From Bacteroidota bacterium (GTDB taxonomy: Bacteria > Bacteroidota > Ignavibacteria > SZUA-365), in contig JAEYUG010000015.1 of assembly GCA_023432805.1 (NCBI GenBank), forward strand, positions 1-34,076: a stretch of 34,076 nt of DNA. The letters run 5' to 3'. A program made the translations under genes and the position numbers. Positions 16,664 through 25,212 of the stretch are shown here, in pieces; positions within the stretch are counted from its first letter, which is position 1, and each line of letters starts with the position of its first letter. Under the pieces are notes generated by a model. It did no database searches. It was not told where the DNA came from and worked only from the letters and a program-made list of their open reading frames with translations.

Positions 16664-19306
16664 TCAGCGGAGGAGGAGGAGGTGCAGGATGGAGCGACCG
16701 CGGGGGGTATCGAGCACTGCGAACCATACGCCGCCTGCGAGCTGGAACGCATCGAGCCGGAGGGTGTGCGAGCCGGCTTCAAAGGGAACGGCGTCAGCGA
16801 GCCGCAGGGCTTCGCGGCCGAGCACGTCGACGATGCGCAGGGTGACAGGCATGGCCAAAGGCAGTGTGAAGCGAAGCGTGGTCGAGGGATTGAAGGGGTT
16901 GGGCTGTGCACGCAGCGCAAAGGGATTCGCGCGTCCGATGACGAAGTCGTCCGAGGCGAGGAGTGGCTCGAGGCAATCCCCGGAGAGGATGGCGAGTCCG
17001 TGATAGTAGCGCAGCAGCACGCCGCCCTGATTGATGATGCTTGCAAGCGTGTCGAAACGCAGATCGGCCCAGGTCCAGCGCAACGCGTCATCACCCGCAC
17101 CGAATCGCACGTGGAAACGCAGCGCGAAGAGCGTACCCTCGCCGGTGAGTGGTGCATCGGTGCTCACTGCATGGACGTCAATGCGGCCCGGTGCGTCGAC
17201 GCGCGCCACATCCCAGCCTGCGGCGAGGAGTCCACCGGTGAGATCGTGGTCGAGCAGATCGAGTTGCGAGGCATCCCATGCGATGCGCAGATCGAGTCGA
17301 CGGATGTCCTTGCCCGCGCTGTTGTCGATGCGCACGGGCACGCGCAGTTCACGTCCGTACTTCTGCACGAGATTCGTCGGCATGGCCAGCACCGTCAGAG
17401 GCGGAATGCCGACGATGAAGATCGACCGCGCGCAGATCACGCGTCCCCCTTCAGCGCGGAATTCGACGCGCACGGTGTCGAGCGTGCCCGTCCGCCGCGC
17501 GATGGGCCTGAGGGTCCAGGCGACATCCCATGTCGCGGTGGGATCGAAGCGTGCGCCGGCGAAGCTCCGCACGGCACTATCCCCTGCGAACAAGCCCATG
17601 CCGGGAGGAAGCAGCACGACGGCTTCCAGCCCCATTGCCGTCGCCACCCCGGTGTTCGTCACCCGGGCACGGAATTCCAGCGGCAGATACTCGAGTGTGA
17701 CGGGATCGTAGTGCAGGGTATCCGGAGGTGTGAGCACCGCGTCGCAGGTCAGTTCCATCGTCGGTGTCGCGGCGATGCGGATGCCGCATTCGCTGCGGAT
17801 CTCCTCGGCGTTGCGTGAGCGCACGATGAAGGTGATGCGCACGTCGCGGGGATCCGGATCGAGCTGCGGGGCGAGGATCCAATCGAGGGATTCGCCGGCG
17901 CCGGGGGCGAGCGGTGCAGGGAGCTTCCGACGGGAAGTTGGCGGCGCGACGAGCGTGATGTTGGGGTCGGAGACCACGATTTCCACTTCGACATCGTCAG
18001 CCGCGAGGCGCCCCGTATTGCCGATCTGGATCCGGGCGGTGAAGGTTGCGGGCAGGTAGCTGCCGCTCGCATCGTCCCACGCGATGGTGTCGGGTGAGAT
18101 GAGGCAGGAGCCATCAAGACGGGGGCGCAGGGCGGCGGGACGGATGATGGTGTCGCAGCAGGCTCCGGTGCGATTGAATGCATCGAACACGCGGGCGCAG
18201 ATGATGGCCGTGTCGGCTTCGTCCGCGGCGAGGGCGCGCAGGCGGAAGGTGACGGAGCGCGATGCGCCGACGGCGAGAGCGCCGAGTTCGATGTCGGTGG
18301 CGGAACCGGAGTCGGGCACGATGCCGGGCGGCAGGGAGAGCACGGCGCGGACGTCGCGCGCGTTCGCACTGCCGTCGTTGCGCACCTGCACGACCCAGTC
18401 GAAGGGATTCGGTTCGTACACGCCATCACGTGCGATGATCTGGACGTTGTTGGCGCAGGAGAGCGCAAACACGGGCTCGCGCGAGCCGGGAATTGCGATA
18501 CGCACCGAGCAGAGCGTGTCGATGAGGCGGTCGCCGAGTCCCCCGCGACCCTGCGCACGAAAACGCACGGTCACAACGGTGTCGTCGAGCCGCCGCACGG
18601 GTGTGAGTGCGAAGACGCGCCCGGCCTGCGCGCCTGGCATAAGCACGCCGACGGGGAGGATCGGATCCTGCGACGGGGCGGGGGCGACACCGGCGGTGGC
18701 GATGTAGAAGATCTGGGTTTCCTTCGACGGCGCATCGCCGACGTTGGCGAGTGAGAGCGGCAGCAGCAGGGGATCCGGTTGGTAGGAATCGAGGGAATCG
18801 ACGAACACGAGCTGCAGCGTCGAATCCGGTGGACAGCCCAGCACGTTGACCGGCCGGTACTCCTTCTCGACCCAGATCGGAAGCCGGCATTCCGAACGCG
18901 CGCCGGCCTTGGCCGACACGGCCACGACGAGGGTGTCGAAGCCGCTCGTCGCGCGGGGATTCACCTGCAGCAGAAACTCGCAGCGCGCTGTGTCTCCTGG
19001 GACGAGGCTGTCGGCGACGAGCACCGTGGCGGGTGAGAGAATGGTGAAGCGGGGATTGCTGCGCGGAAAGACCACGACCGAATCAATGCGCTGCGCACCG
19101 GCATTGACGATGGTGACCGTGACGGTGAACGCACCCGGCAGATAGCGGTTCCACGTGACGGTATCGAAGTGGATCGAATCGGGCGCTGCGATCGAGCAGA
19201 CGGGCTGCGCGCGTGCAACAGCAGCAGCGGCGAGCATGACCGCGCAGAAGACAACCGCACGGAGATGGACTGGCCACCGTGCCGGGCGGCGCAGGGCTGC
19301 TGGCAT
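16664..19306 (-). CDS. Large secreted protein with DUF11/CARDB-like repeats and T9SS sorting domain
   Basis: This 880-aa protein has an N-terminal signal peptide (basic MPAALRRPARWPVHLR, then AVVFCAVMLAAAAVARAQ). The body is a series of beta-sandwich modules of roughly 100-130 aa. Each opens with a C..PD.I.(W/Y)D....YLP..F....V.N.G pattern typical of DUF11/CARDB adhesive domains. A cohesin-like stretch follows at about 630-760 (VRIDNSAGKDIRRLDLRIAWDASQLDLL). The C-terminal 80 residues form a T9SS type A sorting domain (AQPNPFNPSTTLRFTLP...LRIVDVLGREAL). It is probably a structural or adhesive surface protein; no catalytic motif is seen. Its ATG overlaps the TAA of the upstream VWA gene by one base (TAATG), so the two are translationally coupled, and their modules are related, suggesting duplication. 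Confidence 0.85.
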   Translation of the reverse strand: MPAALRRPARWPVHLRAVVFCAVMLAAAAVARAQPVCSIAAPDSIHFDTVTWNRYLPGAFTVTVTIVNAGAQRIDSVVVFPRSNPRFTILSPATVLVADSLVPGDTARCEFLLQVNPRATSGFDTLVVAVSAKAGARSECRLPIWVEKEYRPVNVLGCPPDSTLQLVFVDSLDSYQPDPLLLPLSLANVGDAPSKETQIFYIATAGVAPAPSQDPILPVGVLMPGAQAGRVFALTPVRRLDDTVVTVRFRAQGRGGLGDRLIDTLCSVRIAIPGSREPVFALSCANNVQIIARDGVYEPNPFDWVVQVRNDGSANARDVRAVLSLPPGIVPDSGSATDIELGALAVGASRSVTFRLRALAADEADTAIICARVFDAFNRTGACCDTIIRPAALRPRLDGSCLISPDTIAWDDASGSYLPATFTARIQIGNTGRLAADDVEVEIVVSDPNITLVAPPTSRRKLPAPLAPGAGESLDWILAPQLDPDPRDVRITFIVRSRNAEEIRSECGIRIAATPTMELTCDAVLTPPDTLHYDPVTLEYLPLEFRARVTNTGVATAMGLEAVVLLPPGMGLFAGDSAVRSFAGARFDPTATWDVAWTLRPIARRTGTLDTVRVEFRAEGGRVICARSIFIVGIPPLTVLAMPTNLVQKYGRELRVPVRIDNSAGKDIRRLDLRIAWDASQLDLLDHDLTGGLLAAGWDVARVDAPGRIDVHAVSTDAPLTGEGTLFALRFHVRFGAGDDALRWTWADLRFDTLASIINQGGVLLRYYHGLAILSGDCLEPLLASDDFVIGRANPFALRAQPNPFNPSTTLRFTLPLAMPVTLRIVDVLGREALRLADAVPFEAGSHTLRLDAFQLAGGVWFAVLDTPRGRSILHLLLLR

Positions 19307-22300
19307 TACCGCGTCACGATCATCGCACGCACCGCGGTGTAGCGCGACGTGACGAGGCGGTAGAAGTAGGTACCGGAACGCAGGCCGCTGGCATCGACGC
19401 GTACATCGTACGATCCCGCATCGCGCATGCCCTCGTCGAGGACGCGCAGCTCGCGTCCCGTCGCGTCGTGCACCGAGAGTCGGACATGGTCGGCCACGGG
19501 CAACTCGTATCCGATGATGCTCGTGGGATTGAACGGATTGGGATGGTTCTGCTTCAGCAGAAAGCCCTCACCGGCCACGAGCGGCATGAGGCAGTCGCCA
19601 GTCACCCACGCGCGCCCGTGCGTCCAATATCCAAAGATCTCGCCGTTGTTGAGGGAGCCCGCGTGCGGTCTGAATTCGAGATCGGTGGCGCCGTACGTGA
19701 GTCCATCGCGACCTCGCAACAGGCCCTCGATACGCAGCTGCACGAGCACGCCCGAGTCGGCGCGCAGGGGTGATGTCGTGGTGTAGTCGGAGAGGCGGAT
19801 GCGTCCGGGTGCGAGTTCGGTCATGCGCGGACCCGTCCACCCGATCGAAGTCAGCGTGCCCTCGCTGGTCAGGCCGTGCACGGTGAGCACCGAGGCATCG
19901 TAGAGAAGCTCAAAGTCGTACGACGAGAGGTCCTTGCCGATCGTGCGATCGATGCGGATCGGGATGAGCCCCTTCTGTCCGTATTTGAACAGGTGGTTGT
20001 CGTCGATCCACACGTGGACGGTACGCGGGGAACCCTCGACCCATATCGGATCGAGGCATTCAGCCTGTGATGCATTGTCGGCGCGGGCCGTGATTCGGAA
20101 GTCCCGCAGCAGGCTTGCATTGTCGCGCAGGGGACGCACCAGCCAGGAAACGGTGCCGTCCTGACCGGGATCCAGCTCCGCCGGCGTGACGGGCTTGAGC
20201 GCAGTTTCCCCGTCAGCCAGCAGGAAGTTCGCGGGTGGCAGTACGAAGGCGCTCACATTCAGCGCGCGTGCTCCTCCGGCATTGCGCACGCGGGTATGCA
20301 CGCGCACCGTGGTCGGCGAGAAGGCACCGACGCTCCAGTCGAAGAACACGGAATCCTCTGGTTCACTCGCACACTGCACGGCGAGTTCGGGCACGAGCCG
20401 GGCGGGGACATGCACGCTGCGCATGCAGATGGCTTCCGCATGGTTGTTTGCATGCGCGCGCGTCTCGAAGGGCACGGTCGCACCGGTGAGGCGTGGCAGC
20501 GCGCGCACGCTCCACCGCACATCCATCGATGCGCCGGACGCGAGATCGCCGACCGTCTGCAGGATTGGTGCGGGCAGCTGCATCCCCGCACCCAACGCGG
20601 AGACATCCACCACGACGTTCTCGGCAGTGGCCGTGCCGGCGTTGGCGACAGTGAGCACGAGGTCGAAGGGATTGCCGAGGTAGGTGCCGGAAACGGGATC
20701 GAGGAAGAGGGAGTCCGGGGCGAGGCAGGTGAGCACGAGGCGTGGTGCGGTGGCTCGCGGGATTGCGATGTCGCTGCAGCATTCGCCGGTGACGCCGACC
20801 GAATCGGCCAGGCGCACGCAGATGCGGGCGATGCCGTCGCTCGTGCGGAGCTCGGGCGAGAGGCGCCAGACGAGCACGGCGGTTGAATCGGGCGCGAGCA
20901 TGTCGATGACGCGCACGCTGGACTCACCGGGTGCAAGCGAGACGCCCTGGGGCAGCACGACGGCGGGCCGCAGGGCACGTCCCGTGGCCGTGCCGGTGTT
21001 CCGGACGAGCAGGGTCAGCGTGAAGGGATCGGGTGTGTAGGCGCCGCGATCGAAGACGAGGGCGGATGGTGCCTCGCACGAGAGTTCATAGGCTGGCGCG
21101 CGCATGGCCGGTACGTAGATCGGAAGCCGGCAGTCGGCGACAACGATCGCGCGACCGAGTCCCCCACGCCCGAGCACCTGGAAGTGCAGGGTGTCCCACC
21201 CCGCGACTGCTCGCGGCAGCGCGCGGATGGCCCACTGTTCGCTGCGCGTGTCGCTGACGTGCATGGTGCCGAGCGCGCGCAGGTTGCCATCCACCGGTGT
21301 GAAGCGCGGGGGTCCGACGAACATGAGTTCGCACTCTTCGGCATGCGTTTCGCCGACATTTTCCGCGACGGTGGTGACGAAGAAGGGGTTCGGCACGTAG
21401 GTGCCGGCGGCTTCATCGAACACGAGCTGGTCGTCGGGAGTCATGCAGGAGAGGGTGAAGCGGGGGGCGCGCACGCGCTGGACGAAGACGGGATGCAGGC
21501 ACCAGGCGGGATCGGTATCGGATCCCTGCACGTTCACGCGCAGGGTGTCATAGCCGTCGGTCGTGCGAGGATGCATGCGCACGCGGAAGCTTCCCCCGGC
21601 GCGTGCGGTGGGCGCCAGCCGGGGCGCGAGGAGAGCGGCGGCATCCCCCATGATCGTGAAGCGGGTATCCTGCATGAGCTGGCCGGCGACGTCGTGTGCC
21701 TGGCCCGAGCCGGAGTTGAAGACCTCGACGCCGACGTCGAAGCTGTCGGGCTCGTAGTACTGCTCGCGGAAGTACACGGTGTCGGGCGCGGTGATGGTGC
21801 AGACGAGGGCGGGCGCGGTGCGCGCGGCGGTGGGGATGTCGCGGCAGCACTGGATCGCGGGATGGTTGTTCGCGGTGATCTCGATGCAGATCCGGGAGGT
21901 GTCGGGACGTTCACGGCCGAGGGCGCGCACGCTCCATGCGACCATGCCGGAGGCGCCGGGAGGGAGGTTGAGCGGACTGACGACCTGCCGGTCGACGGAG
22001 GGCGAGACGAGCACGAATCCAGCCGGAAGGATGATGCGGGCCTGGAGGTTCGTGCCGTCGCGGGTGCCGCTGTTGGTCACGCGGGCCTCGACGGTGAAGG
22101 GATTCGCGTCGTACTCGCGCAGCAGGTCGTTCCACACGAGGGAATCGGGCGCGGTGAGGTCGCAGGCGAGTTCAGCAGTGCGGGGATAAATGGTGAGCTG
22201 GCCATTGTACAACATCGGTGTGAGGCAGTAGGCGACCATGTTCCAGTTGTAGAGCCAGAGCGGGACCTGTTGCTCGGTGACGATGTCGGCGAGGCGGAAG

Positions 22301-23538
22301 CGCAGGTAGGCAACGACGCCCCTGCCGGCGAGCTCACGATGGTCGGGGATCGTGATGGTGTGCCCCGAGCCGATGTCGCGCATCGAAAACGGCATGCCGT
22401 CGAAGAGGGTGCCGACGGTGGAGACGCTGATCAGTTGCGCGTACCGGCGGTCGTAGACGACCGTGAAATCTCCGCGACTGAAGATGCCGTTGACCTCGTC
22501 GTCGAGGGTGACCGGCACGACCACCTCGCGCGAACCCTGACCCACGGCGGAACCGATCGACATGCGTACAGTCTGGAACTTCGTCGGATCGTAGGGGGCG
22601 GTGTAGGTGAGGACCTTCTTCGTGACGGATGTGTTGCAGTAGTTCCTCAGCGTCAGCTCGACGGCGCGCACTGTGCCGTCGGGACAGTTCGAGTCATACG
22701 AGATGAGGCATTCCCTGTACGCCTCCTGGATGTGCTGCTTGATCGCGGAGTAGATGGCGGAGAAATCGAGTCCCGTCGCCGTGTAGTAATACTGACCGCC
22801 CGTGCTCGTGGCGAGCTTCTCGAGATCCTGCTCTTCTGGCGAATCGGGTTCGAGTCCATACCCGATAGTGAACACCTTCACGCGCGCGGCGAGCGCGTAG
22901 CGGATCACATCGTCGACGAAGGGCAGCTCGGTCGAGGAATTGTCGGCGCCGTCGCTGAGCACGACCACCGCGCGACAGAGGTTTTTCGCGAAGGCGAGCT
23001 GTCGGATACCCTCGCCCGTTGCGTCCCATAGCGCCGTGCGTCCCCACGCCTCCATGTTGCGAATCGCGCGCCCGATCGTCGTCGTGTCGCTCGTCATGGG
23101 CGTGTCGACGGTGTAGAACTCCTCGAAGCTGACAACCGATGCCTCGTCGCAGGGACGTCCATCGGGATTCATCTGCTTGAGGAACGACACCGCACCGGCC
23201 TTCAGGCGCGTCATCTTCGTGCCGAGCATGCTGCCCGAGCGGTCGAAGACAAGACTCGCCGACACGCAGCAGGTCTGCTCCGGCGGACACCAGAGCGTGA
23301 CATTCTTCATGAGCACGCCGTTCTCGCGCACCTCGAACTGCTGGGGCGTCATGTCGCGGCGGAACGTGCTGTCGCACGTCACTTTGAAGGCGAGGGAGAT
23401 CCTCGGGTACTGTACTTCGATGCGTCGAAAGTCGAGCAGTTCCTGGGTGCGGGCTTCTCCTGCAGGAAGCAGACTCAGGATGGCGGCCATCGCGATGGAG
23501 CACGATGCGAGGGAGAGTACACGGAAGCAAAGCACCAT
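19306..23538 (-). CDS. VWA-domain secreted protein with DUF11/CARDB-like repeats and T9SS sorting domain
   Basis: This 1410-aa protein starts at the ATG at 23538, before a signal peptide (VLSLASCSIAMAAILSLLPAGEA) and 6 nt after GAGG. The frame upstream to 23619 would bury the signal. A von Willebrand A domain spans about residues 90-300 with a complete MIDAS set: DRSGS at 99-103, Thr168 in GRTALWDA, and LSDGADNSS near 194-202. Such domains bind ligands through Mg2+ in adhesion. Many CARDB/DUF11-like modules follow, with CxxPDSLxxDxxxGxYxxNPF patterns. A cohesin-like segment and a T9SS sorting domain (LKQNHPNPFNPTSIIGYELP) close the protein. It leads a two-gene operon with the protein ending at 16664. 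It resembles Bacteroidota surface adhesins; the ligand is unknown. Confidence 0.9.
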   Translation of the reverse strand: MVLCFRVLSLASCSIAMAAILSLLPAGEARTQELLDFRRIEVQYPRISLAFKVTCDSTFRRDMTPQQFEVRENGVLMKNVTLWCPPEQTCCVSASLVFDRSGSMLGTKMTRLKAGAVSFLKQMNPDGRPCDEASVVSFEEFYTVDTPMTSDTTTIGRAIRNMEAWGRTALWDATGEGIRQLAFAKNLCRAVVVLSDGADNSSTELPFVDDVIRYALAARVKVFTIGYGLEPDSPEEQDLEKLATSTGGQYYYTATGLDFSAIYSAIKQHIQEAYRECLISYDSNCPDGTVRAVELTLRNYCNTSVTKKVLTYTAPYDPTKFQTVRMSIGSAVGQGSREVVVPVTLDDEVNGIFSRGDFTVVYDRRYAQLISVSTVGTLFDGMPFSMRDIGSGHTITIPDHRELAGRGVVAYLRFRLADIVTEQQVPLWLYNWNMVAYCLTPMLYNGQLTIYPRTAELACDLTAPDSLVWNDLLREYDANPFTVEARVTNSGTRDGTNLQARIILPAGFVLVSPSVDRQVVSPLNLPPGASGMVAWSVRALGRERPDTSRICIEITANNHPAIQCCRDIPTAARTAPALVCTITAPDTVYFREQYYEPDSFDVGVEVFNSGSGQAHDVAGQLMQDTRFTIMGDAAALLAPRLAPTARAGGSFRVRMHPRTTDGYDTLRVNVQGSDTDPAWCLHPVFVQRVRAPRFTLSCMTPDDQLVFDEAAGTYVPNPFFVTTVAENVGETHAEECELMFVGPPRFTPVDGNLRALGTMHVSDTRSEQWAIRALPRAVAGWDTLHFQVLGRGGLGRAIVVADCRLPIYVPAMRAPAYELSCEAPSALVFDRGAYTPDPFTLTLLVRNTGTATGRALRPAVVLPQGVSLAPGESSVRVIDMLAPDSTAVLVWRLSPELRTSDGIARICVRLADSVGVTGECCSDIAIPRATAPRLVLTCLAPDSLFLDPVSGTYLGNPFDLVLTVANAGTATAENVVVDVSALGAGMQLPAPILQTVGDLASGASMDVRWSVRALPRLTGATVPFETRAHANNHAEAICMRSVHVPARLVPELAVQCASEPEDSVFFDWSVGAFSPTTVRVHTRVRNAGGARALNVSAFVLPPANFLLADGETALKPVTPAELDPGQDGTVSWLVRPLRDNASLLRDFRITARADNASQAECLDPIWVEGSPRTVHVWIDDNHLFKYGQKGLIPIRIDRTIGKDLSSYDFELLYDASVLTVHGLTSEGTLTSIGWTGPRMTELAPGRIRLSDYTTTSPLRADSGVLVQLRIEGLLRGRDGLTYGATDLEFRPHAGSLNNGEIFGYWTHGRAWVTGDCLMPLVAGEGFLLKQNHPNPFNPTSIIGYELPVADHVRLSVHDATGRELRVLDEGMRDAGSYDVRVDASGLRSGTYFYRLVTSRYTAVRAMIVTR

Positions 23539-23584
23539 GTGCGCCTCTGAATGAAGGTGGCGGGTGAAGAGGATGCGCAACGCG

Positions 23585-23598
23585 AAATGTAGACATTT
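23585..23598. promoter_or_regulatory. Palindrome at the presumed VWA-operon promoter
   Basis: AAATGTAGACATTT is a perfect inverted repeat (6-bp arms, 2-bp centre), followed by a T-run to about 23602. On the minus strand it contains TACATT (23591-23586), a plausible -10 about 48 nt before the ATG at 23538. No clear TTG -35 lies at 17 bp. It may be an operator overlapping the promoter. Confidence 0.4.
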
Positions 23599-23642
23599 TT
23601 TTCCCGACATGCGCGGCACAAATCCACGCCTGCATATCCGAA

Positions 23643-23672
23643 TTGGTGCGGATCGCGACGCCGTGTTATTTT
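23643..23672 (+). promoter_or_regulatory. Putative promoter of the frataxin-like gene
   Basis: TTGGTG (23643-23648), an 18-bp spacer and TATTTT (23667-23672) lie about 25 nt ahead of the ATG at 23698. No Shine-Dalgarno is visible between them. Confidence 0.35.
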
Positions 23673-23697
23673 ATCGGATCACACCGAATTCTACCGC

Positions 23698-24024
23698 ATG
23701 ATGGATACACGAGAATTTCTGATCACCGCCGACGAGACGCTGGAAGCCCTCGCCCGACGCATCGACGAGCGGGTATCCGCCGGAGTCGACGCCACGGCTG
23801 AAGACGGCATCCTCACCCTCGAGTTCGCCAGCGGCGCCCCGCTGACCATCGCCGTCGATCGCAGCCGGCACTGCCTGCTGCTCGACGGCACGACGCAGAC
23901 ATTCCACTTCAATGCCGTCGAAGAGGACTGGCTCGAGCACGCCACCGAGCGCCCGCTGGCCGATGTGCTCGCCGCGCAGCTCGGCGACCGCCTCGGTCTG
24001 CGCATCTCGCTCGACGAGGAATGA
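23698..24024 (+). CDS. Frataxin/CyaY-like iron-binding protein
   Basis: This 108-aa protein is the size of bacterial CyaY (about 106). The N-terminal helix (ITADETLEALARRIDER) is followed by strands EDGILTLEFASGAPLTIAVD and HCLLLDGTTQTFHFNAVEEDWLEH, then a C-terminal helix (PLADVLAAQLGDRLGL). This is the alpha-beta sandwich order of frataxin, with acidic residues in the first helix and early strands. Frataxins modulate Fe-S cluster assembly by binding iron and the IscS-type desulfurase. No isc or suf genes are visible here. A second ATG at 23701 could be the start. The flavin reductase-like gene follows after 10 bp, so they are probably co-transcribed. Identification is by pattern only. Confidence 0.72.
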   Translation: MMDTREFLITADETLEALARRIDERVSAGVDATAEDGILTLEFASGAPLTIAVDRSRHCLLLDGTTQTFHFNAVEEDWLEHATERPLADVLAAQLGDRLGLRISLDEE

Positions 24025-24034
24025 CTCCACAGCC

Positions 24035-24601
24035 ATGGCCGCGTTCGAACCCGCATATCCCGGATCGATCTTCTCGCTGACCAATCACGAGATCCATGTC
24101 GTCAGCGCCCGCGCCGGCGATCGAGAGAACGGCCAGATCGCGACGTGGATCATGCCCGCGACACTCGTTGAAGGCCATCCCCGCATCGTCGCGATCCTCT
24201 CCCCGCAGAACTTCACACATTCCCTGATCGCAGCCAGCGGCATGTTTGCGCTCAGTCTACTGCGCGCCGACCAGCACGAGCTCGTGCCGCTGTTCGGACT
24301 TGTGTCGGGACGTGACATCGACAAGTTCGACGGACTCGCGCTCGCACGCACACCGGCGGGACTCCCCGTCCTTGCCGACAGTTGTGGATGGGCCGAGTGC
24401 AAGATTGTGACAGCCATCGATGCAGGCGACCGCATGCTGTACCTCGCGGATGTCACCGCACAGCAGGTGTTCGCTTCGCCGGTTCCGCTGCGGAAGCGGG
24501 CTGCCTTTGCGGCACAGAGCGACGAAATCCGCGCTCTGCTCGTGGAAAAACACCTTCGCGATGGTGCGCGCGACGCCTCCCTGCTGCGCACAGTCTTCTA
24601 A
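24035..24601 (+). CDS. Flavin reductase-like (FMN-binding split-barrel) protein
   Basis: This 188-aa cytosolic protein resembles the flavin reductase-like/DIM6-NTAB family. It has the early segment SIFSLTNHEIHVVSARAGDRENGQIATWIMPATL, where NGQIATWIMPAT matches the common G.TA.W.... flavin-binding loop. PRIVAILSPQNFTHSLIAASGMFALSLL corresponds to the usual P..v.vsl....T...i...g.f.vn.L. The family reduces free or bound flavin with NAD(P)H, or serves as the reductase of two-component oxygenases; the substrate here is unclear. The ATG at 24035 is chosen because the preceding part of the frame overlaps the frataxin-like gene. The GAGGA upstream is too distant (about 14 nt) to be convincing. It converges with the TlpA-like gene with 6 bp between them. 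Confidence 0.83.
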   Translation: MAAFEPAYPGSIFSLTNHEIHVVSARAGDRENGQIATWIMPATLVEGHPRIVAILSPQNFTHSLIAASGMFALSLLRADQHELVPLFGLVSGRDIDKFDGLALARTPAGLPVLADSCGWAECKIVTAIDAGDRMLYLADVTAQQVFASPVPLRKRAAFAAQSDEIRALLVEKHLRDGARDASLLRTVF

Positions 24602-24607
24602 GTCCCG

Positions 24608-25123
24608 TTACTTCATGGCTGCGTCGACGGCCCGTTCGAGGGCCTCGCCGCGCAGGTCGTCCGACGCCGTGATGATTGTGCCGTCGCGATCGACAAGCAG
24701 CATGTGGGGAATGTTCTGCACGCCGAACACGGCGCACAACGCGTCGGAGAATCCGCCGGCCACGTGGCCGTGCAGCCACGGCATGGCAGCGTGTTTCGTG
24801 CGGAAGCTGCGCACGCGCGCTGGCGTTGCATCAAACGAAAGACTGACAATGTCGAAGCCCCGTGCGTGCCAGCGTTCGTGCAGCCGGGTCAGGGTGGGAA
24901 GTTCCTCGACGCATGGGGGACACCAGGTCGCCCAGAAGTCGACGAGGTAGACGCGACCGCGAAGACTCTCGCTCGTGATCACGCGCGTCGAGTCGTCCAT
25001 CGAAATGAAGATGAACTCGGGCACGGTGGGTCGTTTGGGATGTTCATCGCCACCGGCGGGTTGTGCCGCGATGCGGGTGATGACGAGGAACAGGACCGCA
25101 GTCAGAAGGAGCAGGGAGCGCAT
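24608..25123 (-). CDS. TlpA-like thioredoxin-fold protein, exported
   Basis: This 171-aa protein has a signal peptide (MRSLLLLTAVLFLVITRIAAQ) and a TlpA/ResA-like domain. The active site is WCPPC in FWATWCPPCVEELPTL, and the cis-Pro loop is NIPHMLLVDRDG. Such proteins reduce exported disulfides, notably apocytochrome c CxxCH pairs. The gene follows the heptaheme cytochrome on the same strand after 89 bp, so a role in its heme attachment is plausible, though this is inference. The start at 25123 precedes the signal peptide; the frame extends upstream to 25240 but that part overlaps a hairpin and the cytochrome gene end. No Shine-Dalgarno is visible. It is similar in plan to the TlpA at 83-601 but not a close copy. 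Confidence 0.9.
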   Translation of the reverse strand: MRSLLLLTAVLFLVITRIAAQPAGGDEHPKRPTVPEFIFISMDDSTRVITSESLRGRVYLVDFWATWCPPCVEELPTLTRLHERWHARGFDIVSLSFDATPARVRSFRTKHAAMPWLHGHVAGGFSDALCAVFGVQNIPHMLLVDRDGTIITASDDLRGEALERAVDAAMK

Positions 25124-25163
25124 GCTGGATGGGATGCGGTCGCGCGCAGATGGATTCGCCGAG

Positions 25164-25190
25164 CGGTCGGTGGACGTCGCCCGCCCACCG
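25164..25190. repeat. Degenerate REP-like hairpin
   Basis: GTCGGTGG and CCACCGAC form an 8-bp stem with an 11-nt loop beginning ACGTC. The left part matches the right-edge repeat at 32990-33012 (GGTCGGTGGACGTC). It lies between the cytochrome stop and the TlpA start on the minus strand. Confidence 0.55.
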
Positions 25191-25212
25191 ACTGCGCGTT
25201 GCAACGAACCGG

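Noticed and set aside
16226..17818. 530-aa plus-strand frame continuing past the RAYT-like gene
   Set aside because: It overlaps the RAYT-like frame in another phase and then runs antisense to the T9SS gene; no family features.
21184..23031. 615-aa open frame on the plus strand
   Set aside because: It is antisense to the VWA protein gene, whose signal peptide, MIDAS and sorting domain are clear.
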